NCBI RefSeq assembly: GCF_003627795.1
Contig: NZ_CP032684.1
Coordinates: forward strand, 1,279,001 to 1,343,000
Direction: 5' to 3'
DNA: 64,000 nucleotides
Source: Rhizobium sp. CCGE531
Lineage (GTDB): Bacteria; Pseudomonadota; Alphaproteobacteria; Rhizobiales; Rhizobiaceae
In this document: positions 1 to 9,300 of the stretch, piece by piece
How positions within the stretch are numbered: the stretch's first letter is position 1
Layout of the letters: each line of letters begins with the position of its first letter
Program-made: the position numbers and the translations under genes
The notes under the pieces: generated by a model
The model's database searches: none
What the model was told of the DNA's origin: nothing
What the model saw: the letters and a program-made list of their open reading frames with translations, nothing else

Positions 1-141
1 CCGCCGGCGATTGTGACCGGCGTGATCGTCTATGCGCTCACCTATTATGGCGTGAAGACCTTCAAGACGCGCCGCAAGGAACGCCTGTTGGAGCGCGCCC
101 GCGAGCGGCTGGCGCTTGCCGAGAACGCATCGAGCGTCTGA
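1..141 (+). CDS. C-terminal fragment of a membrane protein, probably DUF2062 family
   Basis: The open frame enters from the left edge and stops at 139-141, leaving 46 residues. The visible part is a hydrophobic stretch ([14 protein letters not shown]) followed by a highly basic Arg/Lys/Glu tail, as expected of the end of a small membrane protein with a cytoplasmic C-terminus. In rhizobia a DUF2062 membrane protein usually sits directly upstream of acpS, and that position is the main reason for the family name. The domain core lies outside the window, so the assignment is an inference. The gap to the acpS start is 43 bp, so the two are probably cotranscribed. Confidence 0.55.
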   Translation, partial: PPAIVTGVIVYALTYYGVKTFKTRRKERLLERARERLALAENASSV

Positions 142-184
142 CGGCGCCTGTGATATCGCCCCGGGCCGCCAGGAGGGCCTTCCC

Positions 185-589
185 ATGATTATCGGCATAG
201 GCAGCGATCTTATCGACATCCGCCGGGTGGAGAAGACGATCGAACGTTTCGGCGCCCGGTTCACCGAGCGCTGCTTTACCGACATCGAGCGTGCCAAGTC
301 CGAAGGCCGCAAGAACAAGGCGGCATCCTATGCCAAGCGCTTTGCCGCCAAGGAAGCCTGTTCCAAGGCTTTGGGCACAGGCCTGGCGCAAGGCGTCTTC
401 TGGCGCGACATGGGCGTCGTCAATCTGCGGAGCGGCAAGCCGACGATGCAATTGACCGGCGGAGCCGCCGAAAGATTGGCTTCCATGCTGCCGCCAAATC
501 ATCGCGCCGCCATTCATTTGACGATAACGGATGATTTTCCGCTTGCTCAGGCTTTTGTGATCATCGAGGCGCTGCCGATGGACGGCTGA
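185..589 (+). CDS. acpS: Holo-[acyl-carrier-protein] synthase
   Basis: This 134-residue protein transfers 4'-phosphopantetheine from CoA to the serine of apo-ACP. The substrate ACP gene is in the same window at 58.8 kb. The N-terminus [11 protein letters not shown] carries the Mg-binding Asp8, and the KRFAAKEA motif at residues 51-58 carries Glu57, both characteristic of AcpS. The length is typical of the family. An in-frame start exists further upstream, but the ATG at 185 follows a strong AGGAGG-type ribosome site and begins exactly at the conserved N-terminus. It lies in the conserved acpS-lepB-rnc-era order. Confidence 0.96.
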   Translation: MIIGIGSDLIDIRRVEKTIERFGARFTERCFTDIERAKSEGRKNKAASYAKRFAAKEACSKALGTGLAQGVFWRDMGVVNLRSGKPTMQLTGGAAERLASMLPPNHRAAIHLTITDDFPLAQAFVIIEALPMDG

Positions 590-703
590 ATCGCAGCCAT
601 GTGTCGCTTTTGGCATCCGCGCCATTGCCGCAATGATGTGAAGCGAGTAGACAGTGCCTGAAAGCAAGTGCGCCGGTGGGGTGCGAAAAAGGAATAAGAC
701 TGC

Positions 704-1450
704 GTGTCCGAGAAAGCCGTAAAACAGCAGAACGCCCTGTGGGAAAACATCAAGGTCATCGTCCAGGCGCTCGTCCTGGCCATGATCATCCGCACGGTTC
801 TCTTTCAGCCGTTCACCATCCCGTCCGGCTCGATGATGCCGACGCTTCTTGTCGGCGACTATATCTTCGTCAACAAATTCGCCTACGGCTATTCGAAGTA
901 TTCGCTGCCGTTCTCGCCGGATCTGTTCAGCGGCCGTATTTTGGGCAGCGAGCCGAAGCGCGGCGACGTCGTCGTGTTCCGTTTCCCGCCGAATCCGGAC
1001 GTCGACTACATCAAGCGCGTGATCGGCCTGCCGGGCGACCGCATTCAGGTGAAGAACGACATCCTCTACATCAACGGTCAGGCCATTCCGCGCGAGCCGC
1101 ACGGCACCTTCTCGTCCGATTACAGCCAGGAGCCGGGCGACAACATCCCCGTCTACAGCGAGCGCCTGCCGGATAGCGGCAAGGTCTATGACACGCTGGA
1201 TCTTTCGCCGAATTCCCGTGGCGACAATACCCAGGAATATGTCGTACCGGCCGGTCATTACTTCATGATGGGCGACAACCGCGACAATTCAGACGACAGC
1301 CGCTTCGACGTCGGTTATGTGCCTGCCGAAAACCTCATCGGCCGCGCCAGCGTCATCTTCTTCTCGCTGGGTCATGACACCTCGTTCCGCGAGGTCTGGA
1401 AATGGCCGACCAACATGCGTTGGGATCGCCTCTTCAAGGTTGTCGAATGA
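704..1450 (+). CDS. lepB: Signal peptidase I
   Basis: This 248-residue inner-membrane serine protease removes signal peptides from Sec- and Tat-exported proteins. A single N-terminal membrane segment (about residues 18-36) is followed by the box IPSGSMMPT, with Ser43 as nucleophile. Lys104 in YIKRVIGLPGDR is the general base. The C-terminal GDNRDNSDDSR box is also present. The start is a GTG at 704 preceded by AAGGA. The 114 bp between acpS and lepB holds no further gene. The stop codon overlaps the rnc start (ATGA), implying translational coupling. Confidence 0.96.
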   Translation: MSEKAVKQQNALWENIKVIVQALVLAMIIRTVLFQPFTIPSGSMMPTLLVGDYIFVNKFAYGYSKYSLPFSPDLFSGRILGSEPKRGDVVVFRFPPNPDVDYIKRVIGLPGDRIQVKNDILYINGQAIPREPHGTFSSDYSQEPGDNIPVYSERLPDSGKVYDTLDLSPNSRGDNTQEYVVPAGHYFMMGDNRDNSDDSRFDVGYVPAENLIGRASVIFFSLGHDTSFREVWKWPTNMRWDRLFKVVE

Positions 1451-2166
1451 CGAAGGCGCAGGCGCTCTCCCAGGCGGATCGTACAAAGCTTGAGGTTGTG
1501 ATAGGCCATGAATTCGCCGAGAAGGAGCGTCTCGACAGTGCGCTGACACATGCCAGCGCCCGCGCGCACAAGACGGGAAACTACGAACGGTTGGAATTTC
1601 TCGGCGACCGGGTTCTCGGTCTCTGCATCGCCGAGCTGCTGTTCAAGACCTTCGGCGCGGCGACGGAAGGCGAACTCTCGGTTCGCCTCAACCAGCTTGT
1701 GAGCGCCGAAACCTGCGCCGAAGTCGCCGATGAGATGGAGCTGCATCTTTACATCCGCACGGGCGCCGATGTGAAAAAGCTGACGGGCAAGCGCATGCTC
1801 AACGTGCGCGCCGATGTCGTCGAAAGCCTGATTGCCGCGCTTTATCTCGATGGCGGGCTGGAAATCGCCCGCAAGTTCATCCTGCGTTTTTGGGAGCGCC
1901 GCGCCATCAGGCCGGAAGGTGCAAGGCGCGACGCCAAGACGGAACTGCAGGAATGGGCGCATGCGAAATTCGGTGTCACCCCGGTCTATAGGGTTGATGA
2001 TCGCAGCGGACCGGATCATGATCCACGCTTCACCGTGACGGTGGAAGTGGCGGGAACGGCGCCCGAGACAGGAATTGAGCGCTCCAAGCGTGCCGCCGAG
2101 CAAGTGGCGGCGACGCGGATTCTGGAGCGTGAAGGTGTATGGCAGCCTCAGTTGACTGAGACGTGA
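1447..2166 (+). CDS. rnc: Ribonuclease III
   Basis: This 239-residue double-strand-specific endoribonuclease processes rRNA precursors and structured RNAs. The signature ERLEFLGDRVLGL lies at residues 47-59 and contains catalytic acidic residues. The C-terminal third from about residue 160 (DAKTELQEWAHAKFG) is the dsRNA-binding domain. The ATG at 1447 overlaps the lepB stop by 4 bp, which decides the start over an upstream in-frame codon inside lepB. The next gene, era, starts 21 bp downstream. Confidence 0.96.
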   Translation: MTKAQALSQADRTKLEVVIGHEFAEKERLDSALTHASARAHKTGNYERLEFLGDRVLGLCIAELLFKTFGAATEGELSVRLNQLVSAETCAEVADEMELHLYIRTGADVKKLTGKRMLNVRADVVESLIAALYLDGGLEIARKFILRFWERRAIRPEGARRDAKTELQEWAHAKFGVTPVYRVDDRSGPDHDPRFTVTVEVAGTAPETGIERSKRAAEQVAATRILEREGVWQPQLTET

Positions 2167-2187
2167 CTGCCGGGGAATAATGGAAAA

Positions 2188-3132
2188 ATGAGCAATCAGC
2201 AGGATACGCCCGCCGAGGACGGCGCGGTTGAACATATCGGCCCGACGCATTCGGGTTTCGTGGCCCTTATCGGCCCCACCAATGCCGGCAAGTCGACGCT
2301 CGTCAACCGGCTCGTGGGCGCGAAGGTTTCGATCGTCAGCCACAAGGTACAGACGACCCGCGCGATCGTGCGCGGTATCGCCATTCACAACAATGCGCAG
2401 ATCGTCTTCATGGATACGCCCGGCATCTTCAGGCCGCGCCGCCGTCTCGACCGCGCAATGGTGACGTCGGCCTGGGGCGGCGCCAAGGATGCCGATCTCA
2501 TCATGCTGCTGATCGACAGCGAGCGTGGTTTGCGCGGTGATGCCGAGGCCATTCTGGAAGGGCTGAAAGAGGTTTCGCAGCCGAAGATCCTGGTGCTGAA
2601 CAAGATCGACCGCGTCCGTCGCGAGGATCTGCTGGCGCTCGCCGCCGCGGCCAATGAGAAGATCGCCTTCGATCAGACCTTCATGATCTCGGCCGAAAAT
2701 GGCTCCGGCTGCGACGACGTCATGGACTATCTGGCGAAAACCTTGCCGGAAGGACCCTGGTACTATCCCGAGGATCAGATTTCGGATCTGCCGATGCGGC
2801 AGCTTGCCGCCGAAATCACCCGCGAAAAGCTGTTTCTGCGCCTGCATCAGGAGCTTCCCTATTCCTCGCATGTCGAGACGGAAAAGTGGGAGGAGCGCAA
2901 GGACGGTTCGGTGCGCATCGAACAGGTGATCTATGTCGAGCGCGAAAGCCAGAAGAAGATTGCCCTTGGCAAGGGCGGCGAGGCGATCAAGGCGATTTCG
3001 ACCGCATCGCGCAAGGAGCTCTCCGAAATCCTGGAGCAGCCGGTACATCTTTTCCTCTTCGTCAAGGTTCGCGAGAACTGGGGAGATGATCCAGAGCGTT
3101 TCCGGGAGATGGGGCTGGACTTCCCGCGTTAA
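2188..3132 (+). CDS. era: GTPase Era
   Basis: Era is a 314-residue GTP-binding protein that binds 16S rRNA near its 3' end during small-subunit maturation. The G1 motif GPTNAGKST is at 29-37, the G3 motif DTPG at 76-79 and the G4 motif NKID at 138-141. The C-terminal part carries the KH RNA-binding domain (KKIALGKGGEAIKAI). It follows rnc by 21 bp and belongs to the same transcription unit. Unlike the rnc-era-recO order common in related bacteria, recO does not follow directly here. Confidence 0.97.
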   Translation: MSNQQDTPAEDGAVEHIGPTHSGFVALIGPTNAGKSTLVNRLVGAKVSIVSHKVQTTRAIVRGIAIHNNAQIVFMDTPGIFRPRRRLDRAMVTSAWGGAKDADLIMLLIDSERGLRGDAEAILEGLKEVSQPKILVLNKIDRVRREDLLALAAAANEKIAFDQTFMISAENGSGCDDVMDYLAKTLPEGPWYYPEDQISDLPMRQLAAEITREKLFLRLHQELPYSSHVETEKWEERKDGSVRIEQVIYVERESQKKIALGKGGEAIKAISTASRKELSEILEQPVHLFLFVKVRENWGDDPERFREMGLDFPR

Positions 3133-3161
3133 TCGAGCTTTGCTTCCATGAGTGCTTTTAT

Positions 3162-3203
3162 ATTGCAGCGGTTTATCGGGCATATCGCCCACACCGCTGC
3201 AAT
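3162..3203. promoter_or_regulatory. Perfect 11-bp inverted repeat upstream of the Crp/Fnr-type gene
   Basis: ATTGCAGCGGT at 3162-3172 is perfectly mirrored by ACCGCTGCAAT at 3193-3203. The interior has a second small stem, GGGC (3178-3181) with GCCC (3187-3190). No T-run follows on the + strand, so it is not a standard terminator for era. It ends a few bases before the ribosome-binding site (AGGGGAG, about 3206-3212) of the regulator gene. An autoregulatory operator or a 5'UTR structure controlling translation are both possible. Confidence 0.5.
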
Positions 3204-3218
3204 TCAGGGGAGCGTTTC

Positions 3219-3974
3219 ATGGCCAAGGCCGCTGCGACGATGCATGGACAGCGAACATCCTGCCAACGCTGTCCATTAAGGTCTCTGCCGCATTTTCGTG
3301 AATTCGAGCGCGATGAGCTGAATTTCATCAACAGCTTCAAGAGGGGCGAGCTGTTTGTCGACGCCGGCGCCACGATTTTCCTCGAAGGTGCCCACAGTGC
3401 CCACCTGTTCACCATCCTGTCGGGATGGGGTTTTCGCTACAAAACGTTGGAGGACGGCCGACGCCAGATCCTCAACTATGTGATGCCCGGCGATCTCATC
3501 GGGCTGCAGGGTTCGATCATGGGAGAGATGCAGCACTCGACCGAAGCGCTGTCGCCGGTATCACTCTGCGTTTTCGAGCGCACCGAATTGATGACCCTCT
3601 ACAATTCGCACGCCTCTCTTGCCTTCGACCTGACGTGGATTGCTGCAAGGGAGGAGCGGATTCTGGACGAACATCTCCTAAGCATCGGGCGCAGGTCCGC
3701 GGTCGAGCGCGCTGCCTATCTGATCGCATACTTGCACCAGCGCGCGAGCGCGCTTCGCCTCTTCAATGGCAGCAAGGTCATCCCCGTCACGCAGCAGCAT
3801 GTGGCGGACACGCTCGGCCTCTCCGTTGTTCACACCAACAAGACATTGAAAAAGTTGGCCGCACGAGGATTGCTTCTCTGGCAGGAGCGAGGCTGCGAGG
3901 TTTTGGATGATGAAGGGCTTGCCGCACTCGCCGGTTGGGACGGACTTGATTCGGGCAAGCGTCCCTTCATTTAG
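3219..3974 (+). CDS. Crp/Fnr family transcriptional regulator
   Basis: This 251-residue DNA-binding regulator has an N-terminal cyclic-nucleotide-binding-type beta barrel (about residues 30-145, with FVDAGATIFLEGAHSAHLF and YVMPGDLIGLQG) and a C-terminal Crp-type winged helix. The recognition helix region is VTQQHVADTLGLSVVHTNKTL. There is a Cys pair near residues 18-21 (SCQRC), but the full cysteine set of an iron-sulfur FNR is not evident, so oxygen sensing is not supported. It follows era on the same strand behind an 11-bp dyad and is not part of the usual era-recO neighbourhood. The effector and targets are unknown. Confidence 0.88.
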   Translation: MAKAAATMHGQRTSCQRCPLRSLPHFREFERDELNFINSFKRGELFVDAGATIFLEGAHSAHLFTILSGWGFRYKTLEDGRRQILNYVMPGDLIGLQGSIMGEMQHSTEALSPVSLCVFERTELMTLYNSHASLAFDLTWIAAREERILDEHLLSIGRRSAVERAAYLIAYLHQRASALRLFNGSKVIPVTQQHVADTLGLSVVHTNKTLKKLAARGLLLWQERGCEVLDDEGLAALAGWDGLDSGKRPFI

Positions 3975-4304
3975 AGGCAATTTTTGTGATCGGACGCATG
4001 TCTTTTTTAAATGCTGACGGCAAGTGTATCAGCATAGATTATTCTCACCGTCACTTTTCCACCAGTTTCACCTTTTACTAACCCCGGCGGCAAAAGCGAT
4101 TGGAGCACGTCAACGAGCCCATAGTGCCGCAGCGCAAAAAGTGCGAAGCGGTTTGGAGGCAAGGTCATGTTTCAAGAGACCAAGCCAGTACGAATGGAGA
4201 AATCCGTTCACTCATTACGGGCCGATGATCGGCGCCGGAGGGATAGATGTGGGACTTTTTACGGGCAGCGCCAGCTGGCGCGCGCATGCAAGGATGGCGT
4301 TGAT
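3975..4304. other. 330-bp intergenic region between two regulator genes
   Basis: No convincing gene is present. Inverted repeats seen are ATGCTGA (4011-4017) with TCAGCAT (4029-4035) and a 14-bp perfect palindrome GCGCCAGCTGGCGC at 4268-4281. The segment at 4127-4150 (GCGCAAAAAGTGCGAAGCGG) resembles the core of the dispersed palindromes listed near 22.2 kb and may be a degraded copy. A strong ribosome-site-like GGAGG precedes an ATG at 4167 that is in frame with the downstream response regulator. Confidence 0.45.
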
Positions 4305-4676
4305 ATGACGTTTCAGCGCGTCCTTATTCTGGAAGACAATCTCATCATCGCCATGGAGGCGGAGGAAATTCTTCGTCTCGTGGGAATTCAACAGATTGAG
4401 ATTGCTTCAAATCTGGAACAGGCGGTCAACGCTGTTCATTCCGAACACTATGATTTTGCGATGCTGGACGTGAACCTCGGGGAGTCGACGAGCTTCGGCT
4501 TTGCCCGATTGTTGATGGATCGCGGCATCTCCTTTGGTTTTGTCAGCGGTTATTCCGACACGCTCGATTTCCCGGCGGATCTGCGGCATGTGCCGCTTTT
4601 GAACAAGCCTTTCGATGAGCAGTCCATGCGCCTCTTTGTCCGGACATTGGAGGCCGGCGGTTCCCGTGCCATGTGA
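4305..4676 (+). CDS. Single-domain response regulator (receiver only)
   Basis: The 123 residues form a complete CheY-like receiver and nothing else. The acidic pair is Glu10-Asp11, the predicted phospho-acceptor is Asp55 (MLDVNLG), a conserved Ser is at 81 and Lys101 lies in NKPF. With no output domain it probably acts by protein-protein interaction or phosphotransfer. No histidine kinase is adjacent. An alternative in-frame ATG at 4167 has a stronger ribosome site and would add 46 Arg-rich residues with no recognisable fold. I chose 4305 because it begins exactly at the receiver beta-1 strand. With the Crp-type gene it separates era from recO. Confidence 0.85.
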   Translation: MTFQRVLILEDNLIIAMEAEEILRLVGIQQIEIASNLEQAVNAVHSEHYDFAMLDVNLGESTSFGFARLLMDRGISFGFVSGYSDTLDFPADLRHVPLLNKPFDEQSMRLFVRTLEAGGSRAM

Positions 4677-4734
4677 CAGCGGCGGGCATTTGTCCTAAAT
4701 TCGAATCGCAAAAATCTTTCGGGGCAACCGGCCG

Positions 4735-5502
4735 ATGCAGTGGCAGGACCATGCGATCATCCTGGGCGTCAAGCGCCTTGGCGAGACCAGCGTCATCGCC
4801 GAGGTGATGACGCGTGCGCGCGGGCGCCATATGGGGCTGGTACGATCGGGCCGTTCGCGCGCCATGCAGCCGGTGCTGCAGGCCGGCAATCTCGTCGAGA
4901 TAACCTGGCGGGCAAGGCTGCATGAGCATCTTGGCGAGTTTCGCATGGAACCGATTACGCTCCGGGCCGCGCGGCTGATGGAGACTGCGACGGCCGTCTA
5001 TGGCGTGCAGGCGATGGCCGCCTTGCTGCGGTTGCTGCCGGAGCGTGATCCGCATCCGCATCTCTACGATGCGCTCGACGTGATCCTCGAAAACCTGCAG
5101 AATCCCGCCGATGCCGGTGAGCTTTTCGTGCGCTTTGAACTGGCCGTGCTGAACGATCTGGGCTTCGGCCTCGATTTGACCGAATGCGCGGCAACCGGCG
5201 TGCGCGAGGACTTGGCTTTCGTTTCGCCGAAGACCGGGCGTGCCGTCTGTCGTGCGGCCGGCACGCCTTGGGCGGACAAGATGCTGGCGCTGCCGCCGTT
5301 TCTCTCAACCGGAGCCTTGGTCGCCGCGGATACGGAAAGCCTCGCGGCCGCCTTCCGCCTGACCGGCTTCTTCCTGCATCGCCATGTCTACGAACCGCGC
5401 GGCATAGAGATCGCCGCGGCGCGCGAGGGCTTTATTCAGGCCGCGATGAAGGCGCTGAATGCAGCGTCGCAGGAGCGGTCAACCGCTGCAGCCAAAAGGT
5501 AG
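4735..5502 (+). CDS. recO: DNA repair protein RecO
   Basis: This 255-residue recombination mediator helps load RecA onto SSB-coated DNA in the RecF pathway. The N-terminal OB-fold begins [24 protein letters not shown] and is followed by the typical [23 protein letters not shown] segment. The C-terminal half is the helical RecO domain. The usual zinc-cysteine cluster seen in some RecO proteins is not obvious. It ends about 70 bp before a convergent redoxin gene. Confidence 0.94.
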   Translation: MQWQDHAIILGVKRLGETSVIAEVMTRARGRHMGLVRSGRSRAMQPVLQAGNLVEITWRARLHEHLGEFRMEPITLRAARLMETATAVYGVQAMAALLRLLPERDPHPHLYDALDVILENLQNPADAGELFVRFELAVLNDLGFGLDLTECAATGVREDLAFVSPKTGRAVCRAAGTPWADKMLALPPFLSTGALVAADTESLAAAFRLTGFFLHRHVYEPRGIEIAAAREGFIQAAMKALNAASQERSTAAAKR

Positions 5503-5574
5503 AGCAAGTCGCGCAAAAGTGCGCGGCAAATAGGATCATGCTCAAGCGTGTTCGGAGCTGAAAGACCGCTCGCT

Positions 5575-6255
5575 TCAAACAGCCATGTTCGATGCCGCCG
5601 ACATCACCTCACGCGGGGCGGGAATGCCGAACATATGACGACCGGCCTCTTCGGCTTCGGTGAAACACCAGCGGATGACGCCATCCCGATCGAGCAGGAA
5701 TTCACCGACGAGCTGGCCTTCGCCGGTGGCAACCATCTGTTTGTCGTCCTCCGTGATTTCGTACCCGTCCGCCTTGTCGAGGAACTCCATCGCCGTCATC
5801 GGATCCATGGGCTGGGGAAGTTCGCCGGGCATGTCGATGCGCATCGACCGCACGGCACTGATGCCGACCTTGTGCGGCCAGTCGGTCTCATCTTCGGTGA
5901 ACTGGACATTCGGCAGGCCGAAGGCCTTGTGCGATACCCGCTCCGGATCGGAAGCGGCCAGCAGATTGGGAAGCGGATGGAAGCGGAAATAGAGGCGCGC
6001 GCGTTCGATCGGCGTGTTGACGACGGTCAGGCTATCGATGCCTTTTTCCTGCAATGCATCGGTGAGTTCGGCCATGGCGGCGATCTGCCGACGGCAGAAG
6101 GGACAATGCAACCCGCGGAACAACCCGACAAGCACCGGCTTCTGGCCGCGAAAATCGTCGATGGCGATCTTGCCCTGGCGAGTGATCGCATCCAGCACAA
6201 CGTTCGGCGCGCGATCTCCAGGCTGCAATGGTCTTTCGGTGTGGTTCTCCTGCAT
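5575..6255 (-). CDS. Redoxin / AhpC-TSA-type thiol protein
   Basis: This 226-residue thioredoxin-fold protein carries a CPFC active-site motif (Cys51 and Cys54) in the context FRGLHCPFCRRQIAAM, placing it among peroxiredoxin-like or thiol-disulfide redoxins. No signal peptide is visible, so a cytoplasmic role in peroxide or disulfide reduction is most likely. It has a longer C-terminal half than a minimal thioredoxin. It lies 73 bp downstream of the large cyclase gene on the same strand and may be cotranscribed with it. The substrate is unknown. Confidence 0.8.
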   Translation of the reverse strand: MQENHTERPLQPGDRAPNVVLDAITRQGKIAIDDFRGQKPVLVGLFRGLHCPFCRRQIAAMAELTDALQEKGIDSLTVVNTPIERARLYFRFHPLPNLLAASDPERVSHKAFGLPNVQFTEDETDWPHKVGISAVRSMRIDMPGELPQPMDPMTAMEFLDKADGYEITEDDKQMVATGEGQLVGEFLLDRDGVIRWCFTEAEEAGRHMFGIPAPREVMSAASNMAV

Positions 6256-6328
6256 GTTTCGTTCCTCCCTTTATGTGTTTGGATCGGTTCTCCCAACGAA
6301 TCTCGGACGATCGTCCTGACGAGAACAG

Positions 6329-9300
6329 TCAGTCGAGAAACGGCAATACGACGAGTGTGCCTGGATCGAGGTTGTGGCGGATGCATACATCCTGTGCCAG
6401 CGTGAAAAATCGCTCTGCCTCGGCCAGATCGTCATGTTCCAGGCTCAGTGTCGCCAAGCCATCATAGCATGGAAAGAGCAGTTGCGGTTCATCGATTTCC
6501 TTCGCGACCTCAAGAGCTTCCTCGTAATACCTGCGCGCTAGCTTCGGCTGGCCGTGACATTGATGGATCTGTCCGAGGACGATCAAGGGCACGGAAAGGT
6601 GATCGCGCTGATCGAGCGCCCGGTCGATCTCCACCGCCTTCTCCGCTGCCGGCACGCCCTCGGCGGCGCAGCGGTCGGTAAAGGTACAGCAGGAAACGGC
6701 GAGGTTGGCGAGAAGGCGCGCCTGGAAGCCGAGATCGCCGATGCGGGTCGCGACCTCCAGCCCGCGCCGGCAGATCCTGATGGCGTGGGCCGGATCGACG
6801 ATGGTGTAGAGCACGCCAAGATTGGAATAGGCGCGACAGGCAGCACTTTGCAGATCGGCTTTTTCGGCGACCGTGAGGCTGCGCTCCACTTCCTGCACGG
6901 CATCGCGGCGGCGGCCGAGCCGCGCAAGAGCCGCGCCCTTGGTGTTCAGCGCCTCCGCCATTGCGCGTGCCGCCTCCCGTCCGGCCTCGGTCGTTCCGTC
7001 GATGGGGAGCGTTTCCAGCCGTTGCAGGGCCTGCGTCGCCCATTCGGCGGCTGCGGCCTGGTCGCCCATGCGGAAGGCCAGATGGCCGCGCTCCTGCAGG
7101 AGATGCGCGTGTTCGACCGGTGCGTCGATCGTCGCGATCATAGCTTCCGCCTCGGCGCAATGTGCCTCGGCTTGATCACGGCGCCCCGCCTCGAGATGCA
7201 GTCGGCCGATTTTTCGCAGTATCCTCGCTGCCGCGATCCGATCGTCTCCCGTGCGATGGATCGCCAGCGCTTGCTGATAATGGTTCAAGGCAGCGTCGCG
7301 GCGGCCGGCAGGGCCGTAGAGATCGGCAAGGCGCTCCAGCAGCGCCAGTTGTTCCGGTGCCACCTCCGGCTCGTTTGCGAAGGTGGCAAGAGCCTGGCGG
7401 TAGAGGCGCATCGCGTCGTCATTGGCGTAGGTCTTGCGTGCCAGATCGCCGGCGGCCATCAGATAGGTGGCACCTTTCGCCTTCTCGGTGGTCAGGCTGA
7501 AGTGATGGCCGAGCTGGGCCAGATGCTCGGGCCGGTCAGGCGCTGAGCCATATTGGCGCTCCAGAACCCGGCCGATCCGGAGGTGAAGCTCCGTGCGCCG
7601 CTGCAACAGGAGATTATGGTAGATGACGTCGTGCAGTAGGGATTGGCTGAAGCGATAGGCGGGAGAAACACCGGCATCCGGCCCGCGCAATTCCTCGACG
7701 ATATTGGCATCGCAGAGATAGTCCAACGCAGCATCGATGGCAGCCGGGTCGGTGGCGATGGTGCGGAGCAGAGCGGTGTCGAATTTCGGGCCGATCACCG
7801 CCGCCTCCTGTGCCAACCGCCTGATCTCCTGCGGCAGACGATCGACACGGGCGAGCAACAGCGCCTGCAGATTGACCGGAATATCGACATCCGTGTCTTC
7901 CGCCGCGACTTCCCAGCGCCGTCCGTCATTGTGCAGCCTGCCCATGTCGATCAATCCCCGAAGGATCTCCTCGATGAAGAGAGGATTGCCGCCGGCGCGA
8001 TCGAGGATGCGCTGGCACACTGCGACCGGCAGCTTGCCATGACTCTCGCCGAAAAACGCGGCGAGCAGCTTCCGCCCGTCGGCTGCGACGAGTGGGCCGA
8101 GACGCTGCACTGTGACGCTGACCCGATTGGAATCCAGCGGGTCGATCTGCGATGTCGGCCGGTAGATCGCCAGCAGCATCAGCCGGCTGCGCTCCAGCCG
8201 ATCCATCATGAAGCGAAGCACTTCCAGCGAGGCGGCGTCCGCCCAATGCAGATCCTCGATGACAAGCAGCAGGGGGCCTTGCGCCAGCCGCCGCTCGAAG
8301 ACAGTGCGGACCGCATAGAAGATCTGACGCCGCAATTGCTCCGGCTCGATGTGCCGCAATGCTCCGTCGGGATCGCCGAGGCCGAGGACATGCAGGAAAA
8401 GCGGTAGAAGTCCGTCGATATCCTCCTGGGTGAGATCGAGCGCGCGGAACCCCATCGCCAGCAACTGTCGCATCCTGTCGAGATCGTCGCGCTCGCCGAT
8501 GCCGTAGGCACTGCGCACGACCGCGGCAAGCGTCCCATAGGACTGTTCGCCAAGAGGGGAGCAGGTCGCCTTGCGGATGGCGAGGCCCGGAAAGCGGGCT
8601 GCATTGCCGGCAATGCCGATGAACTCGTTGACAAGGCGTGACTTGCCGATGCCGGCCTCGCCGATGAGGCGGACAAGTTGCGCCGCACCGCCGCAGGCAA
8701 GTTCGAGGCAGGTCTGCAGCCGCGACAATTCCGTATCCCGTCCGATCATCGGCGCCTGAAGGCCGAAACTCTCGAGCCCACGCGCTGTATGCGGCGCTTC
8801 CAAGGCGCCTGTCAGCCGATGGACAAGCACATTGCCGCTTTTGCCGCGCAAGGTCTGGGCGCCGAGACTGTCGAAGGCGAAGGCATGGCGGGTGAGGCGA
8901 TAAGTCAGCGGACCGACGAGGATATCGTTTTCGCCCGCCATGGATTGCAGCCGTTGGGCGGTGTTCACCGTGTCGCCGGTCACGGAATAGGATTTGGTGC
9001 TGACGGCGCCGAAGCCGCCGGTGACGACAGGACCGCTATTGATGCCGATATGCAGGCGCAGCGGCACGCCGGCGCGCGGTTGCCAGCGCTCGCCGACCTG
9101 CGTTGCCCGATCGATCATATCGAGTGCGGCGTTCAGTGCCCGCACCGGATCGTCTTCATGAGCAACCGGCGCGCCGAACAGCGCTAGCAGCGCATCGCCG
9201 ACGAACTTGTCGACGAAGCCGCCATAGGCCTCGACCGCTTGGGTCATCTCTTCGAACAATTCGTTCTGCAGCATCCGCATGACTTCCGGGTCGATCTGCT

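Noticed and set aside
1372..3192. 606-codon open frame on the - strand
   Set aside because: It lies opposite rnc and era and has no protein features of its own.
4024..4308. 94-codon frame upstream of the response regulator
   Set aside because: No ribosome site, no known domain, and the frame runs across a possible degraded repeat.
5511..5524. GCGCA-AAAG-TGCGC hairpin after recO
   Set aside because: The stem is only 5 bp with no T-run; it may be a degraded dispersed repeat.
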